A stretch of DNA of 64,000 nucleotides, taken from Tumebacillus permanentifrigoris (GTDB lineage: Bacteria; Bacillota; Bacilli; Tumebacillales; Tumebacillaceae). This document shows positions 42,401 to 49,588 of the stretch, one piece after another; the first letter of the stretch is position 1, and each line of letters opens with the position of its first letter. The DNA lies in NCBI RefSeq assembly GCF_003148565.1, contig NZ_QGGL01000005.1, forward strand, positions 151,230-215,229. Reading direction: 5' to 3'. The position numbers and the translations under genes are program-made. Below the pieces are notes generated by a model. The model saw only the letters and a list, made by a program, of their open reading frames with translations. It made no database searches and was not told where the DNA came from.

Positions 42401-43505
42401 GAAACACAGGACTGCGGCTTACATCACGCTGCAAACCCAGCCGCTCCACCAAGAATGGGAATGGGAAATCCTGATGATCCTTGGCTCCGACCAAGACCTG
42501 TCGGACCTGAGACAGGAACTGTGTAAATGGCGTAGCGCCGGCAAGTTGGGTTCGCAACGCACACGGGCTCGCAAAGTAACCAACGGTTCGTTCATAGCCT
42601 TGCGGAGGTCTTCCGAAGCGAGGCGAGCCAACAACGAGATCCTCCTGCCCTGTGTATCGGTACAACAAGACATAAAAAGAGGCAAGTAATACCGTGTACA
42701 GAGTAACATCCTCTTGTTTAGCCAACAGACGCAATTCCTGTGTTATCTCTTGGCTTATTTGAAAGGCAAACCCAGCACCGGAATGGGACTGTACGGGTGG
42801 TCGCGGTCGATCCGTAGGCAGATCCAAGGTAGGTGGGGCGGCCAGTTGCGTTTGCCAGTATTGCCAATGCTCCTCGCCTCGGCGATCCGCTAACATTTGC
42901 TGTTGCCAAGGGACGAAGTCCGTGTACAAAAGTCCGGTCGGCGGGAGGTCGAGTTGCATCCCGGATACACGCGAACGATAGAGAATGCCCAGTTCCTCCA
43001 TCAAAATGATGAGCGACCAAGTATCTGACGCGATGTGATGGCTGTTCAATAGCAGCACATGCTCATTGTTCTCACGGGAAAAGAGGTGAACTCGGAAGAC
43101 GGGACCCTTCTCCAGATCAAAGGGACGATGGGTCTCTTCGATCAAGCGAGCATGTAGCCGATCTGCGTCCCATCCCGATGCGTCCACCTGTTGAAAGTGG
43201 GCTTGGCTCTGGGCGTGGATCAGTTGTACCGGCTCTCCATCACGAACCGAATACGTCGTGCGCAAGACCGGATGTCGATCCACAAGGTCCTGCAGTGCTC
43301 CCTGTAGAGCGTTGATCTCAAGCGTCGTGCGAATTGTCCACGCCATAGGAAGTCCGTATTCTGCCCCATTGGGGTTCAAGTTCCACAAAAACCACATCGC
43401 GCGCTGACCACGGGAGAGGGCCGCGACAACTGGCCCCTCTACCGGGTTTTCCGTTTCTTTGAAGGGAATGGTGTTCGATTCCTTATCTGAAATTACATAA
43501 CTCAT
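36414..43505 (-). CDS. Hybrid NRPS-PKS, C-A-PCP-KS-AT-ACP-TE, 2363 residues
   Basis: One protein holds a full hybrid module set. In order: condensation domain (about residues 25-455; HHIASDTW at about 156); adenylation (about 490-985; YTSGSTGRPKG at about 643, YKTGDLARWLPDG, NGKIDRRALP at about 970); peptidyl carrier (Ser in GGHSL, about 1025); ketosynthase (starts about 1094; Cys in TACSTSL about 1264, His in EAHGTATPLGD and NVGHLDAA); acyltransferase (GHSLGEY about 1710; HAFH about 1808, the malonyl-CoA type); second carrier (GGSSLS about 2039); thioesterase (GHSMGG about 2166, final His in PGDHHS). There is no KR, DH, ER or epimerase. The hand-read adenylation code D-S-S-S-V-A-A-V-C-K is close to an aromatic, Tyr-like code. 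The likely product is an N-acylated aromatic amino acid extended by one malonate. The ATG follows GGAGG. Confidence 0.93.
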   Translation of the reverse strand: MSYVISDKESNTIPFKETENPVEGPVVAALSRGQRAMWFLWNLNPNGAEYGLPMAWTIRTTLEINALQGALQDLVDRHPVLRTTYSVRDGEPVQLIHAQSQAHFQQVDASGWDADRLHARLIEETHRPFDLEKGPVFRVHLFSRENNEHVLLLNSHHIASDTWSLIILMEELGILYRSRVSGMQLDLPPTGLLYTDFVPWQQQMLADRRGEEHWQYWQTQLAAPPTLDLPTDRPRPPVQSHSGAGFAFQISQEITQELRLLAKQEDVTLYTVLLASFYVLLYRYTGQEDLVVGSPRFGRPPQGYERTVGYFASPCALRTQLAGATPFTQFLSQVRQVLVGAKDHQDFPFPFLVERLGLQRDVSRSPVFQVAFTYQKSHLAHMQGVAAARMGFAGAKLDLSGLQLDSYPLEQHSVKFDLDFVVEEVEGSLRAVCWYNTDLWDRETVGYLVDHYQALLVSVVRDPHEVLDALSMLTPQEQTAYAEWNATDTPFSEACAHHLFEEQVARTPHAPALRAEGREVSYGDLNHRANQLAHYLRRIGLKKGQLVGLSMERSPDLVIGIIGILKAGGAYLPLDPTYPQDRLAYMMEDSGLALLLTQESLRAQFSAVGVQQVYLDADWATIEQEPVVNPEPRSAPADLAYVIYTSGSTGRPKGVLLAHLGLSNLVQSMSEAFAIQQGSRVLQFASFSFDSSVSEIFTALCIGATLYLAPKSDMIPGSALINTINTNAITVVTLPPSVLALLQPEDVPTLKTLVTAGEPCSLELVKRWSAGRRFLNAYGPTEDTVCTTVAHLHPQTDRVTIGRPIANTKVYVLDKHLQPTPLGVAGEVHIAGVGLAMGYLGRPDLTAERFIPNPFGLSGERMYKTGDLARWLPDGRLEFLGRLDHQVKIRGFRIELGELESVIAEYAGIREALVVARREANGDQRLVAYAITHDAAAVTVADVRAYVQSKLPDFMVPAAFVFLDAWPLTPNGKIDRRALPSPPDRTTAASTVLPQNPLEQQISAVWMEVLGLGAVGIDDNFFEVGGHSLSLVKVEVRLKEALGLTVPTMDLFRFPTIRSLAHHLRTSQGAGQQLDAQSREGERAKPRTFKPSATDTDIAIVGMAGRFPGANSVDEFWRNLIAGVESVTDLPDGELVAAGVDPTLIQDPRYVKRKGTLEGVELFDAPFFGYPPREAQMMDPQQRLFLEVGWQALEHAGYSSQAYPGRIGVIGGTGRPGYLLHHLKTNPETAAELFQTTILNEKDFLSTRLAYKLDLRGPALTVQTACSTSLVAVHLACQQLLQGESDMALAGGVSIEVPHGTGYLYQEGHILSPDGHCRAFDAEARGTVRGSGGAVVVLKRRADAVADGDTIWAVIKGSAINNDGSMKVGYTAPSVDGQGDVIEQALQRAGVNPRTIGLVEAHGTATPLGDPIEVAALTQTYRKYTEDQGYCFLGSVKTNVGHLDAAAGVTGLIKTALALHHGVVPATLHFQAPNPKLGLENSPFVVNNKWVEWERTGFPRRAAVSSFGIGGTNAHVILEEAAGQAPTSAGRANHLLMLSAKSERALDAMTTNLAQHVREHPDVILADVAYTLQVGRTHLPHRRVVVCASPSDALEALENLPQRRAYTGTPAGGSPRVIFLFPGQGLQQVNMGRDLYESEPEFRQCVDSCAQLLQPLLGLDLRTVLYPEPHEVDRSAEQLAQTAITQPALFVVEYALSQLLMTWGVQPQAMMGHSLGEYVAACLAGVMSLPDALKLVAARGQLVQQLPGGAMLAVESTPEQIQPFLGAGVDLAVVNGPRACVLAGTTERMEALQDQLTAVGLRWKSVRTSHAFHSAMLDPILDEFHARVGQVELHPPQIPYITNVTGSWVTAEEATDPVHWVRHMRQTVRFAEGLEPLLQEPGGIFLEVGPGQAFSSVIQRHPKKQSVLFAGPTLATTPESSDCATLLTTLGRLWIAGISPEWQKLYAHETRRRIALPVYPFDRHRYWLEARPAATHGEWMSEVAATTEVEYESVHVEYRPNSQVIGPRDEVELELVKVFEEILGMAPVGVTDSFFDLGGSSLSSLSVMIRLEQIFGCSLSNAVLVESPTVEALAHVLRAGPSSHSSRLVGIRTTGNLPPIFCIHPYGGHTTGYFELIRCLGADQPVYGIQSRGLRGESAPHNRFEEMAVEYIDLVKSKQPQGPYILVGHSMGGCIAYEMAQQLRQAGEEVALLALLDSRAQNFSVQPLYRNGAYGQMASKGWLSDEAVMLGILLPKLSMDWEQMRDTPTDEHWLRVLEVAMQQGLLPRGTGEDQLRHLLAVTQANDEALRTYQPKPYEGQVVLFSGEDGFAKQFGEPDLGWGELVSGRLEQVNVPGDHHSIMAGTNVEAIARHLQVRLRELSS

Positions 43506-43598
43506 ATTGTCTCCTCCATATTCATGTACTAAGGGTCACGGCCCAATGGGGCGCGACAGGTTGGGTTCGACAAATTCCCCTCTCAGCTTCCTGGCCAA

Positions 43599-43627
43599 GT
43601 AATAAACATTCTAATCTTACAGGACAA
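43599..43627 (-). promoter_or_regulatory. Candidate promoter of the NRPS-PKS gene
   Basis: On the minus strand TTGTCC (43622-43627) and TATTAC (43599-43604) are exactly 17 bases apart, about 95 bases before the start codon. Confidence 0.4.
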
Positions 43628-43697
43628 TACTGTCTAGAAGATTTTAAAACCCTTAAACTCGCACCTAAGCTGTGGTTTATTTTGGGTGAAGTAGCAG

Positions 43698-43733
43698 AAA
43701 AAAGCAAAGCCCCCCTCATCTAATGAGGGGGGC
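43698..43733 (-). terminator. Terminator after the amidase-like gene
   Basis: GCCCCCCTCAT (43709-43719) pairs perfectly with ATGAGGGGGGC (43723-43733) and is followed on the minus strand by TTTGCTTTTTT. The stop codon of the gene lies in the loop. Confidence 0.85.
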
Positions 43734-44067
43734 GTCCGATGCGTACTTTGAGGTCGTGCCAAGGAAACTCTTCGCCTGGGCAAGTATCCCCGTGGGCGCT
43801 CATCGATTGTGGGTCAAACTCGAACAGCGAGGCGAGACGCAACACCAATTTGACCAAGGTAAACATCTGCTCCCGAACGAGCAGATATTCCTCAGCCGGA
43901 ATTGGATCATCAAAATCCCCTTCCACGCAGACATGCAAGTGATCGTCGTCGGTGAAGTCGTTCGACGGTGTCACGAGGCCGTCACGACCGACGAAAAAGT
44001 CATACCCGGCCTTGCTTCTCACGTTCGGACAGCCGGAATCATGCAACACGATGCCCGAGAACTTCAT
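43720..44067 (-). CDS. Small amidase_2/PGRP-like protein, possible N-acetylmuramoyl-L-alanine amidase
   Basis: The 115-residue protein begins MKFSGIVLHDSGCPNV, where IVLHDSGC matches the first zinc-histidine segment of amidase_2 folds (usually xxHHS/T). It ends with SAHGDTCPGEEFPWHDL, matching the last ligand segment (H-x-D-x-CPG-x-x-F-P-W). The middle resembles the PGRP core with DDDHLHVCVEGDFDD. It is short for the family, has no signal peptide or wall-binding repeat, and starts at ATG 44067. It may cleave cell-wall amide bonds in the spore context set by spmAB, but exported activity is unproven. Confidence 0.7.
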   Translation of the reverse strand: MKFSGIVLHDSGCPNVRSKAGYDFFVGRDGLVTPSNDFTDDDHLHVCVEGDFDDPIPAEEYLLVREQMFTLVKLVLRLASLFEFDPQSMSAHGDTCPGEEFPWHDLKVRIGRPPH

Positions 44068-44128
44068 CTGCTCCCGCCCCCTTGCGTACCTCCATCCTAT
44101 GCGCACAGAGGGCGAAGCGTTCACACGA

Positions 44129-44665
44129 TCACCCGAAGAACCAGTGTGTCACGAACAGGGCCGCGATGACGCTGGCGAGGTCGGCAAGCAAGCCGACTTT
44201 GACGGCGTATCGGGCTTTGCGGATGCCGACCGAACCAAAGTAGACCGTCAAGACATACAGCGTGGTATCAGACGCCCCTTGCATCGTCGAGGCGAGCCGA
44301 CCAAGGAATGAATCCGGGCCGTGCGTCTGGAAGATGTCGGTCATCACCGCCATGCTGCCCGACCCGGAGATCGAGCGCAACAACGCCATCGGCAGAAATT
44401 CCGGCGGCACCCCTAGCGGTTGCAGCAGCGGATTCAACGCGTTGACCAGCAGTTCCATCGCACCTGATTCCCGAAAGACGGTGACGGCAACCAGCATCCC
44501 GACGAGATGCGGCAACAGCGCCAGCACGGTGCTGAACCCGTCCTTCGCTCCGTCGATGAAGGTATCGTAGACAGGCACTTTTTTGATCAGATAGGCGTAG
44601 ACCGGGATGAAGGCGATGATCAGCGGCAGAGACCACGCCGCAAACCACTGTGCGACTTGCATCAT
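44129..44665 (-). CDS. spmB: Spore maturation protein SpmB
   Basis: The 178-residue membrane protein has the nucleoside-gate-like SpmB segments: VYAYLIKKVPVYDTFIDGAKDGF, LPHLVGMLVAVTVFRESGAM and LASTMQGASDTTLYVLTVYFG. SpmA and SpmB are needed for proper dehydration of the spore core. The ATG at 44665 overlaps the spmA stop (ATGA). Confidence 0.92.
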   Translation of the reverse strand: MMQVAQWFAAWSLPLIIAFIPVYAYLIKKVPVYDTFIDGAKDGFSTVLALLPHLVGMLVAVTVFRESGAMELLVNALNPLLQPLGVPPEFLPMALLRSISGSGSMAVMTDIFQTHGPDSFLGRLASTMQGASDTTLYVLTVYFGSVGIRKARYAVKVGLLADLASVIAALFVTHWFFG

Positions 44666-45261
44666 ACCTGCCACCCGCCCTTGCGCCGTTCCCGCGCTCG
44701 GAAGTAGCGGTCAAGAAATACCGCGCACGTCGTCGCGAGGAATGTCGCGAGCAGCGTGGTGACCACGATCTGTGTCGGGTTGGTCGAGCCGTACTGCATG
44801 CGCAGGCCGATGACCGTCGCCGGGATGATCGTCAGTCCTGATGTGTTGACGGCAAGCAAGGTACACATCGCGTCAGACGCACGATCTTTGTGCGGGTTGA
44901 GGTCTTGCAATTGTTGCATCGCTTTGAGGCCGAGCGGCGTGGCGGCCGAACCGAGGCCGAGCATGTTGGCGCTCATGTTGGCAACGATCGAGCCCATCGC
45001 CGGGTGGTCCTTGGGCACTGATGGGTACAAAAAGCGGGCCAGCGGGTAGATCAGCTTGGCGAGTGATTGGACGAGGCCCGCTGCCTCTGCGATCTTCATC
45101 AGCCCCATCCAAAACACGACGATGCTCAGGAGACCGCCACAGACGATCACACCTTGCTTGGCTCCACCCAGCACCGCCTCGGTCACGACGTCGATCCTGC
45201 CGTTCAGGGCGGCGACGATCACACCCGTCACGAGCAAAATCACCCAGATCGCATTGATCAT
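44662..45261 (-). CDS. spmA: Spore maturation protein SpmA
   Basis: The 199-residue membrane protein opens with MINAIWVILLVTGVIVAALNG and contains GGLLSIVVFWMGLMKIAE and NMSANMLGLGSAATPLGLKAM, typical of SpmA. It acts with SpmB in spore core dehydration. It follows the D,D-carboxypeptidase gene by 22 bases, forming the dacB-spmA-spmB operon known in Bacilli. Confidence 0.92.
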   Translation of the reverse strand: MINAIWVILLVTGVIVAALNGRIDVVTEAVLGGAKQGVIVCGGLLSIVVFWMGLMKIAEAAGLVQSLAKLIYPLARFLYPSVPKDHPAMGSIVANMSANMLGLGSAATPLGLKAMQQLQDLNPHKDRASDAMCTLLAVNTSGLTIIPATVIGLRMQYGSTNPTQIVVTTLLATFLATTCAVFLDRYFRARERRKGGWQV

Positions 45262-45283
45262 GCGGGTTCCCCCTCCCTCTTCG

Positions 45284-46480
45284 TCAGTTCTGGATCACAC
45301 CGCTGATCATCGATTTGAAGCGTTCCCAGAACGTTTTTTCCCGCACATCCTTGGCAGCGACGAGCGGAACGATGCCGAGAAGTTTGTCCTCGTAGTACAC
45401 CTTCAGCTCCCCGACTTTCTCCCCCGCGACGACCGGTGCCTTCAGATGATCGTCGAGAGTCATCTCCGTGCGCAGTTTGTCCTGCTCATCACTGCGAATC
45501 GGATAGTTGAACTCATGACCGACCAACACATCAACCTGTGTGTCCACCCCACCTTCGAGCGGCAGGGTTTTGACCACATCGTTCTCCTTGGCGATCGGCA
45601 AGTTCTTGTACTTCATGAACCCGTAATCAAGCAGGCGTTGGTGATCGACCCAGTCGCCTGAGGCGTCGAGGGTGACGACAGCAACTTGGCGGTCATCGAC
45701 GGTGGCGCTGGACACGAGGCACCGCCCCGCCGCTTTGGTGTAGCCGGTCTTCACACCGTCCGCACCGTCGTAGCGGTTGAGCATTTTGTTTTTGTTGTAG
45801 AGTTTGCGGTCATAGTCCTGGCCGGGGTAGGGAATCGTCTTGACCTTGGTGGAGACGATCTCCGCAAATGTCGGGTTGCGCAATGCGTAGGCCGTCAGGA
45901 TCGCCATGTCGTGTGCGGTGGAATAGTGCTCTTTGGCATCGAGGCCGTGAGGGTTGGCGAAGTGTGTGCCTTTGAGTCCAAGTTCTTCGACTTTGGCGTT
46001 CATCATCTCGACGAATTTCGCTTCTGACCCCTTGCCCGCTGCTTCCGCTACTGCGGTGGCGGCATCATTGCCAGAACGTAGCATAACGGCGTAGAGCAGG
46101 TCGCGGACCGTCTGCTTTTCGCCGACTTTTAGATAGATCGACGAGCCCTCCTTGCCAGCGGCTCGGCTGGAGACGGTGGTCTGCGAGTCGAGATCTATTC
46201 CTGATTCGATGACGACGATGGCGGTGATGATCTTGGTCAGCGAGGCGATCAGCATCTTGTCATCGCCGCTTTTTTCGTACAAAAGACGACCGGTCTGCAC
46301 ATCGATCACCGCGGCGGAGCGGGCGCTGATGGCAACTTCTCCCGCATAGACATTGTTGGTGGCAGGTGCGACATCGACATAGGTGGTAGCCGCCGGATCA
46401 TGGGAGGCCCCCACGGAAATCGGCAGTAGCGTCACACCGACGGCGAACGTGAGCGTGGCCGCGAGCACTTTTGCTTTCAT
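45284..46480 (-). CDS. dacB: D-alanyl-D-alanine carboxypeptidase (DacB/DacF-like)
   Basis: The 398-residue S11 peptidase has a signal peptide, the SxxK box in IASLTKIITA (about residue 79), SGND (about 135) and KTGYTKAAG (about 243), and a C-terminal domain ending in an amphipathic stretch (FWERFKSMISG) for membrane contact. It trims the terminal D-Ala of peptidoglycan stem peptides. Its place ahead of spmA and spmB fits spore-cortex DacB; the exact paralogue is an inference from this context. Confidence 0.88.
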   Translation of the reverse strand: MKAKVLAATLTFAVGVTLLPISVGASHDPAATTYVDVAPATNNVYAGEVAISARSAAVIDVQTGRLLYEKSGDDKMLIASLTKIITAIVVIESGIDLDSQTTVSSRAAGKEGSSIYLKVGEKQTVRDLLYAVMLRSGNDAATAVAEAAGKGSEAKFVEMMNAKVEELGLKGTHFANPHGLDAKEHYSTAHDMAILTAYALRNPTFAEIVSTKVKTIPYPGQDYDRKLYNKNKMLNRYDGADGVKTGYTKAAGRCLVSSATVDDRQVAVVTLDASGDWVDHQRLLDYGFMKYKNLPIAKENDVVKTLPLEGGVDTQVDVLVGHEFNYPIRSDEQDKLRTEMTLDDHLKAPVVAGEKVGELKVYYEDKLLGIVPLVAAKDVREKTFWERFKSMISGVIQN

Positions 46481-46629
46481 CTAGTCCTCCTACTCTCTCC
46501 TCAGATTTTCCCTGTGTCCTATCTATATGAGAGAAAGTTCGGAGTATGTACAGGCCGTTGCTTTTACGACTTGCCAAGCCTGCTCATTCGCAGTACGATA
46601 ACCAAAAGCATCAAGGGGGAATTCTCAAG

Positions 46630-47670
46630 ATGACCATCCAGGTAGGACTCGTTGGATATGGATTATCCGGTTCCGTGTTTCACGCGCCGATCTTGCAGGC
46701 GGTGGAGAACCTGCACCTCTCAACGGTCGTCTCGTCGAAGCCTGACACCGTGTTGCAAGACCTGCCAGATGTACGCGTCGTACCGACCCTTCAGGACTTG
46801 CTGGACGATGACGAGATCGGCTTGGTGGTGATCACGTCTCCGAATACCACACACTACGAATACGCGAGAGACGCCATCCTCGCCGGCAAGCATGTGATTG
46901 TGGAAAAACCGTTCGTCGTCACGTCTGAGGAGGGCGATGCCTTGGTGAAGTTGGCGCGCGAGCAAGGGGTGCTGCTGAGCGTCTACCACAACCGCCGCTT
47001 TGACAATGACTTTTTGACGGTGCAAGAACTGTTGCAGACCGGGTTGTTGGGCGAGCTCCTCTCGTATGAGGCACACTTCGACCGCTGGCGCCCGCAGGTA
47101 CAGGTGCGCTGGCGGGAGCAGGATGTCCCCGGTTCTGGGACGCTCTACGACCTTGGGTCGCACCTGATCGACCAAGCGCTGGTGTTGTTTGGTACGCCGC
47201 GCACGGTATTTGCGGACTTGAAGATTCAGCGTGAACATGCCGAGACGATCGATTCGTTTCATGTCGTCTTGAACTACGACCGCCTGCGTGTGACCTTGCG
47301 CGCATCGGCTCTGGTGCGGGAAGCCGGTCCACGGTATATCTTGCACGGCACCAAGGGCAGCTTCCGCAAGTTCGGCATCGATTCCCAAGAGAACGCCCTG
47401 CGCGCGGGGCAAGCTCCTGGCGATGCCGGTTGGGGCGAGGATCGGCCCGAGTGGTATGGAACGATCACCACCGATGTCGGCGGGTTGACAGTAGAAGGTC
47501 GCATCCCGACACTGCGCGGACGCTATGAGTCGTACTACGAGCAAGTCGCCAGCGCGATCCTGACGGGTTCCGCACTGCCGGTCACCGCTGCTGAGGCTCG
47601 CGACACGATCCGCGTGATTGAATTGGCGATGCAAAGCCACGCGACAGGACAAGCGATGGCTTTCAACTAA
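46630..47670 (+). CDS. Gfo/Idh/MocA-family oxidoreductase
   Basis: The 346-residue NAD(P)-dependent enzyme starts MTIQVGLVGYGLSGSVFHAP, a Rossmann loop. VIVEKPFVV is the conserved E-K-P segment (about residues 92-100), and LSVYHNRRFDNDF plus DLGSHLIDQAL carry the catalytic Lys/His-region pattern of the family. These enzymes oxidise or reduce sugars, inositol or related ring compounds; the substrate is not evident. AAGGGGG lies 10 bases before the ATG. It stands alone, divergent from the dac gene. Confidence 0.88.
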   Translation: MTIQVGLVGYGLSGSVFHAPILQAVENLHLSTVVSSKPDTVLQDLPDVRVVPTLQDLLDDDEIGLVVITSPNTTHYEYARDAILAGKHVIVEKPFVVTSEEGDALVKLAREQGVLLSVYHNRRFDNDFLTVQELLQTGLLGELLSYEAHFDRWRPQVQVRWREQDVPGSGTLYDLGSHLIDQALVLFGTPRTVFADLKIQREHAETIDSFHVVLNYDRLRVTLRASALVREAGPRYILHGTKGSFRKFGIDSQENALRAGQAPGDAGWGEDRPEWYGTITTDVGGLTVEGRIPTLRGRYESYYEQVASAILTGSALPVTAAEARDTIRVIELAMQSHATGQAMAFN

Positions 47671-47691
47671 CGAGAGCGCTCTGAACGCAAA

Positions 47692-47724
47692 AAAGACGCC
47701 CCTTTATCAAAAGGGGCGTCTTTT
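47692..47724 (+). terminator. Bidirectional terminator between the oxidoreductase and gerW
   Basis: AAAAGACGCCCCTTT pairs perfectly with AAAGGGGCGTCTTTT around ATCA. Confidence 0.9.
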
Positions 47725-47735
47725 CCATACGTTGT

Positions 47736-48242
47736 CTAGCAGTCGCCTTGTTGCTGTTGCTGCGCATTGCCTGCTTGCTTGTTCTTGCTCATAAAACCAC
47801 CGCTCGAACCTGTCGCACCTTGAATTTGGCCACCGCCACTTTGTTGCTTGGTGTTCTTGTTCATCATCTGCGAGATCTTGTCCACCATTTGCGGGGCGAG
47901 TTCGATCAGTTTTTCATACATTTGATTCGGGCCTTCGGTGGACAGCATTTTCACTTGGCCGTTGCCGACGACGAGGAAACCGATCGGAGTGATCGAGACC
48001 CCACCACCTGCACCGCCGCCAAACGGAAGTTCGACATCTGCGTGGTCCTTCTTGCCAGCTTCGACTTCTGGATCAAACTCCGACCCACCCGCTGCAAAAC
48101 CAAAGCCTACTTTGGATACCGGCAAAATGACGCTGCCATCTGGAGTCTCGACCGGATCGCCGATGATCGTGTTCACATCGACCATTTCCTTGAGATTCTC
48201 CATCGCTGTTGACATCAGCCCTTGAATCGGATGCTCCGCCAT
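47736..48242 (-). CDS. ytfJ: GerW/YtfJ-family sporulation protein
   Basis: The 168-residue protein has the YtfJ core: MAEHPIQGLMSTAMENLKEMVDVNTIIGDPV, VILPVSKVGFGFAAGG and a Gly-rich GGGAGGGVSITPIGFLVV. A Gln/Gly/Lys-rich tail ends in QQQQQGDC. Family members are needed for spore germination or dormancy in Bacillus. The ATG at 48242 follows GGAGGGG. It overlaps the ytfI-like gene by 28 bases, the same pair as in B. subtilis. Confidence 0.9.
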   Translation of the reverse strand: MAEHPIQGLMSTAMENLKEMVDVNTIIGDPVETPDGSVILPVSKVGFGFAAGGSEFDPEVEAGKKDHADVELPFGGGAGGGVSITPIGFLVVGNGQVKMLSTEGPNQMYEKLIELAPQMVDKISQMMNKNTKQQSGGGQIQGATGSSGGFMSKNKQAGNAQQQQQGDC

Positions 48243-48877
48243 TTGATCCCCTCCATCACCCATAAGATCACCAATGTAAGTCCTGCTATCATAGTCTTTC
48301 CGGGGCAAAAACGGATTATGCAAGTAAACTCCGACCGAAAACCCTTCGCCCGAAAGTGTGGTTGCACATCGTACACGATGCGGCTTTCGACGGTGAAATA
48401 GCGGTAGAGGACACCGCTACAAACACCCTTGAGCCCCCAGCCTAGTCCGGTCAACCAACCGGTTTGCGCAGCGTCACCCGTGCCAAACTTGGTCTTCCAT
48501 GTCGTCTGTTCCAAGCGAAACGATCGCGTCAACCGACGGATGGCACGCTTGTACTTCCCTATTCGTTTGCGGACGTCGTTAAGTTTACGCATCCCTTTGT
48601 CAATTTCCTCGATGGTGAGAGTCACCCAGCCTTTTTTGCTCTCTGGCATCTGATGGGCCGGTTCTTTTTTGATCGCGATCTTTCCGGTGCGTTCCATGAG
48701 GGCGACGACTGGGATGTCATAGCCGAGCCGCACGATTCCGAACAGGGCACGCACGCCCAGATGCAACCGGTCATCCATGCCTTCGCGCTTGAAGTGCACT
48801 TCGACGCGCACAGGCAACAAAAGCAGGATCACGATCACCACCGAGAGCCCCAGCAGGAGCCCCCAACCCCAGGTCAT
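48215..48877 (-). CDS. ytfI: DUF2953 (YtfI-like) protein
   Basis: The 220-residue protein starts with a membrane helix (MTWGWGLLLGLSVVIVILLLLPV) followed by a beta-rich domain (VRVEVHFKREGMDD, GVRALFGIVRLGYD) and a central region with Lys/Arg-rich helices. The C-terminus has a second hydrophobic segment (MIAGLTLVILWVMEG). This matches DUF2953. It precedes and overlaps gerW/ytfJ, which suggests a shared sporulation role. The function is not established. Confidence 0.85.
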   Translation of the reverse strand: MTWGWGLLLGLSVVIVILLLLPVRVEVHFKREGMDDRLHLGVRALFGIVRLGYDIPVVALMERTGKIAIKKEPAHQMPESKKGWVTLTIEEIDKGMRKLNDVRKRIGKYKRAIRRLTRSFRLEQTTWKTKFGTGDAAQTGWLTGLGWGLKGVCSGVLYRYFTVESRIVYDVQPHFRAKGFRSEFTCIIRFCPGKTMIAGLTLVILWVMEGIKWRSIRFKG

Positions 48878-48939
48878 GGCCGCCTTCCTCCAGACATTCA
48901 GATTCCGTCTTAGCTTGCCCACTAAGTACCAGTTCATAC

Positions 48940-48974
48940 AAAAAAGCCCGAGTCCGCAAGCGCGGCTCAGGCTT
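48940..48974 (-). terminator. Terminator after scpB
   Basis: On the minus strand AAGCCTGAGCCGCG pairs (one mismatch) with the run ending CTCGGGCTT, followed by TTTTTTG. Confidence 0.8.
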
Positions 48975-48976
48975 CT

Positions 48977-49567
48977 TTATTCACTAGGAAATGGTTCGGG
49001 GGTCTGGAAGAGCATGTGCTCCTCCTCTTCCAATGCCTCACTGGGCACGAAGGCGGGCGGCGGTGGCAGTTCTTGGAGCGCACCGAGCCCGAAGTGCTCG
49101 AGAAATTCCTTGGTCGTGCCGAACAGGATCGGGCGTCCTGGCCCTTCGGCGCGGCCAACGCCCTTGATCAGTTGCTTGGAGATCAAGGTGTTGATCGCAC
49201 GCTCCGACTTGACCCCACGCACTTCTTCAATGCCGGAGCGAGTGATCGGTTGCTTGTACGCCACGATCGCCAACGTCTCCAGCGCAGCTTGCGAGAGCAC
49301 GGAGGTCTGCGGTTCGTAGGCGTACCGCTCGTAAAACGGGACGTGTTCGAGGCGCGTGGTGAGCTGAAACGCACCCGCCACCTCAGCGATCTGCAAGCCT
49401 CGCTGCTCCCGATTGAATTCCGTTTGCAGGTCGTAGAGCAAATCCAACGCATCCTCGACGGAAATCTCCAAGATCTGAGCGACTTGCTTCGCTTCCATGC
49501 CTTCGCTGCCGCTGACGAAGAGCAAGCCTTCGATCACGGCTTTCCTCTCTCTGGCATCCACTTTCAT
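48977..49567 (-). CDS. scpB: Segregation and condensation protein ScpB
   Basis: The 196-residue protein has the two winged-helix domains of ScpB (KAVIEGLLFVSGSEGMEAKQVAQIL; TLAIVAYKQPITRSGIEEVRGVKSERAI, then LGRTEGPGRP-like GVGRAEGPGRPILFGTTKEFLEHFGL). It binds ScpA and regulates the SMC condensin. The ATG at 49567 is close to AAGGGTGG; GTG at 49561 would have better spacing. It follows scpA by 21 bases. Confidence 0.92.
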   Translation of the reverse strand: MKVDARERKAVIEGLLFVSGSEGMEAKQVAQILEISVEDALDLLYDLQTEFNREQRGLQIAEVAGAFQLTTRLEHVPFYERYAYEPQTSVLSQAALETLAIVAYKQPITRSGIEEVRGVKSERAINTLISKQLIKGVGRAEGPGRPILFGTTKEFLEHFGLGALQELPPPPAFVPSEALEEEEHMLFQTPEPFPSE

Positions 49568-49588
49568 TCCACCCTTACTTTCACAAAC

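Noticed and set aside
43860..44067. Amidase-like gene as part of the NRPS-PKS pathway
   Set aside because: It is separated from the synthetase by a strong terminator, and its motifs fit a cell-wall amidase fold rather than a tailoring enzyme.
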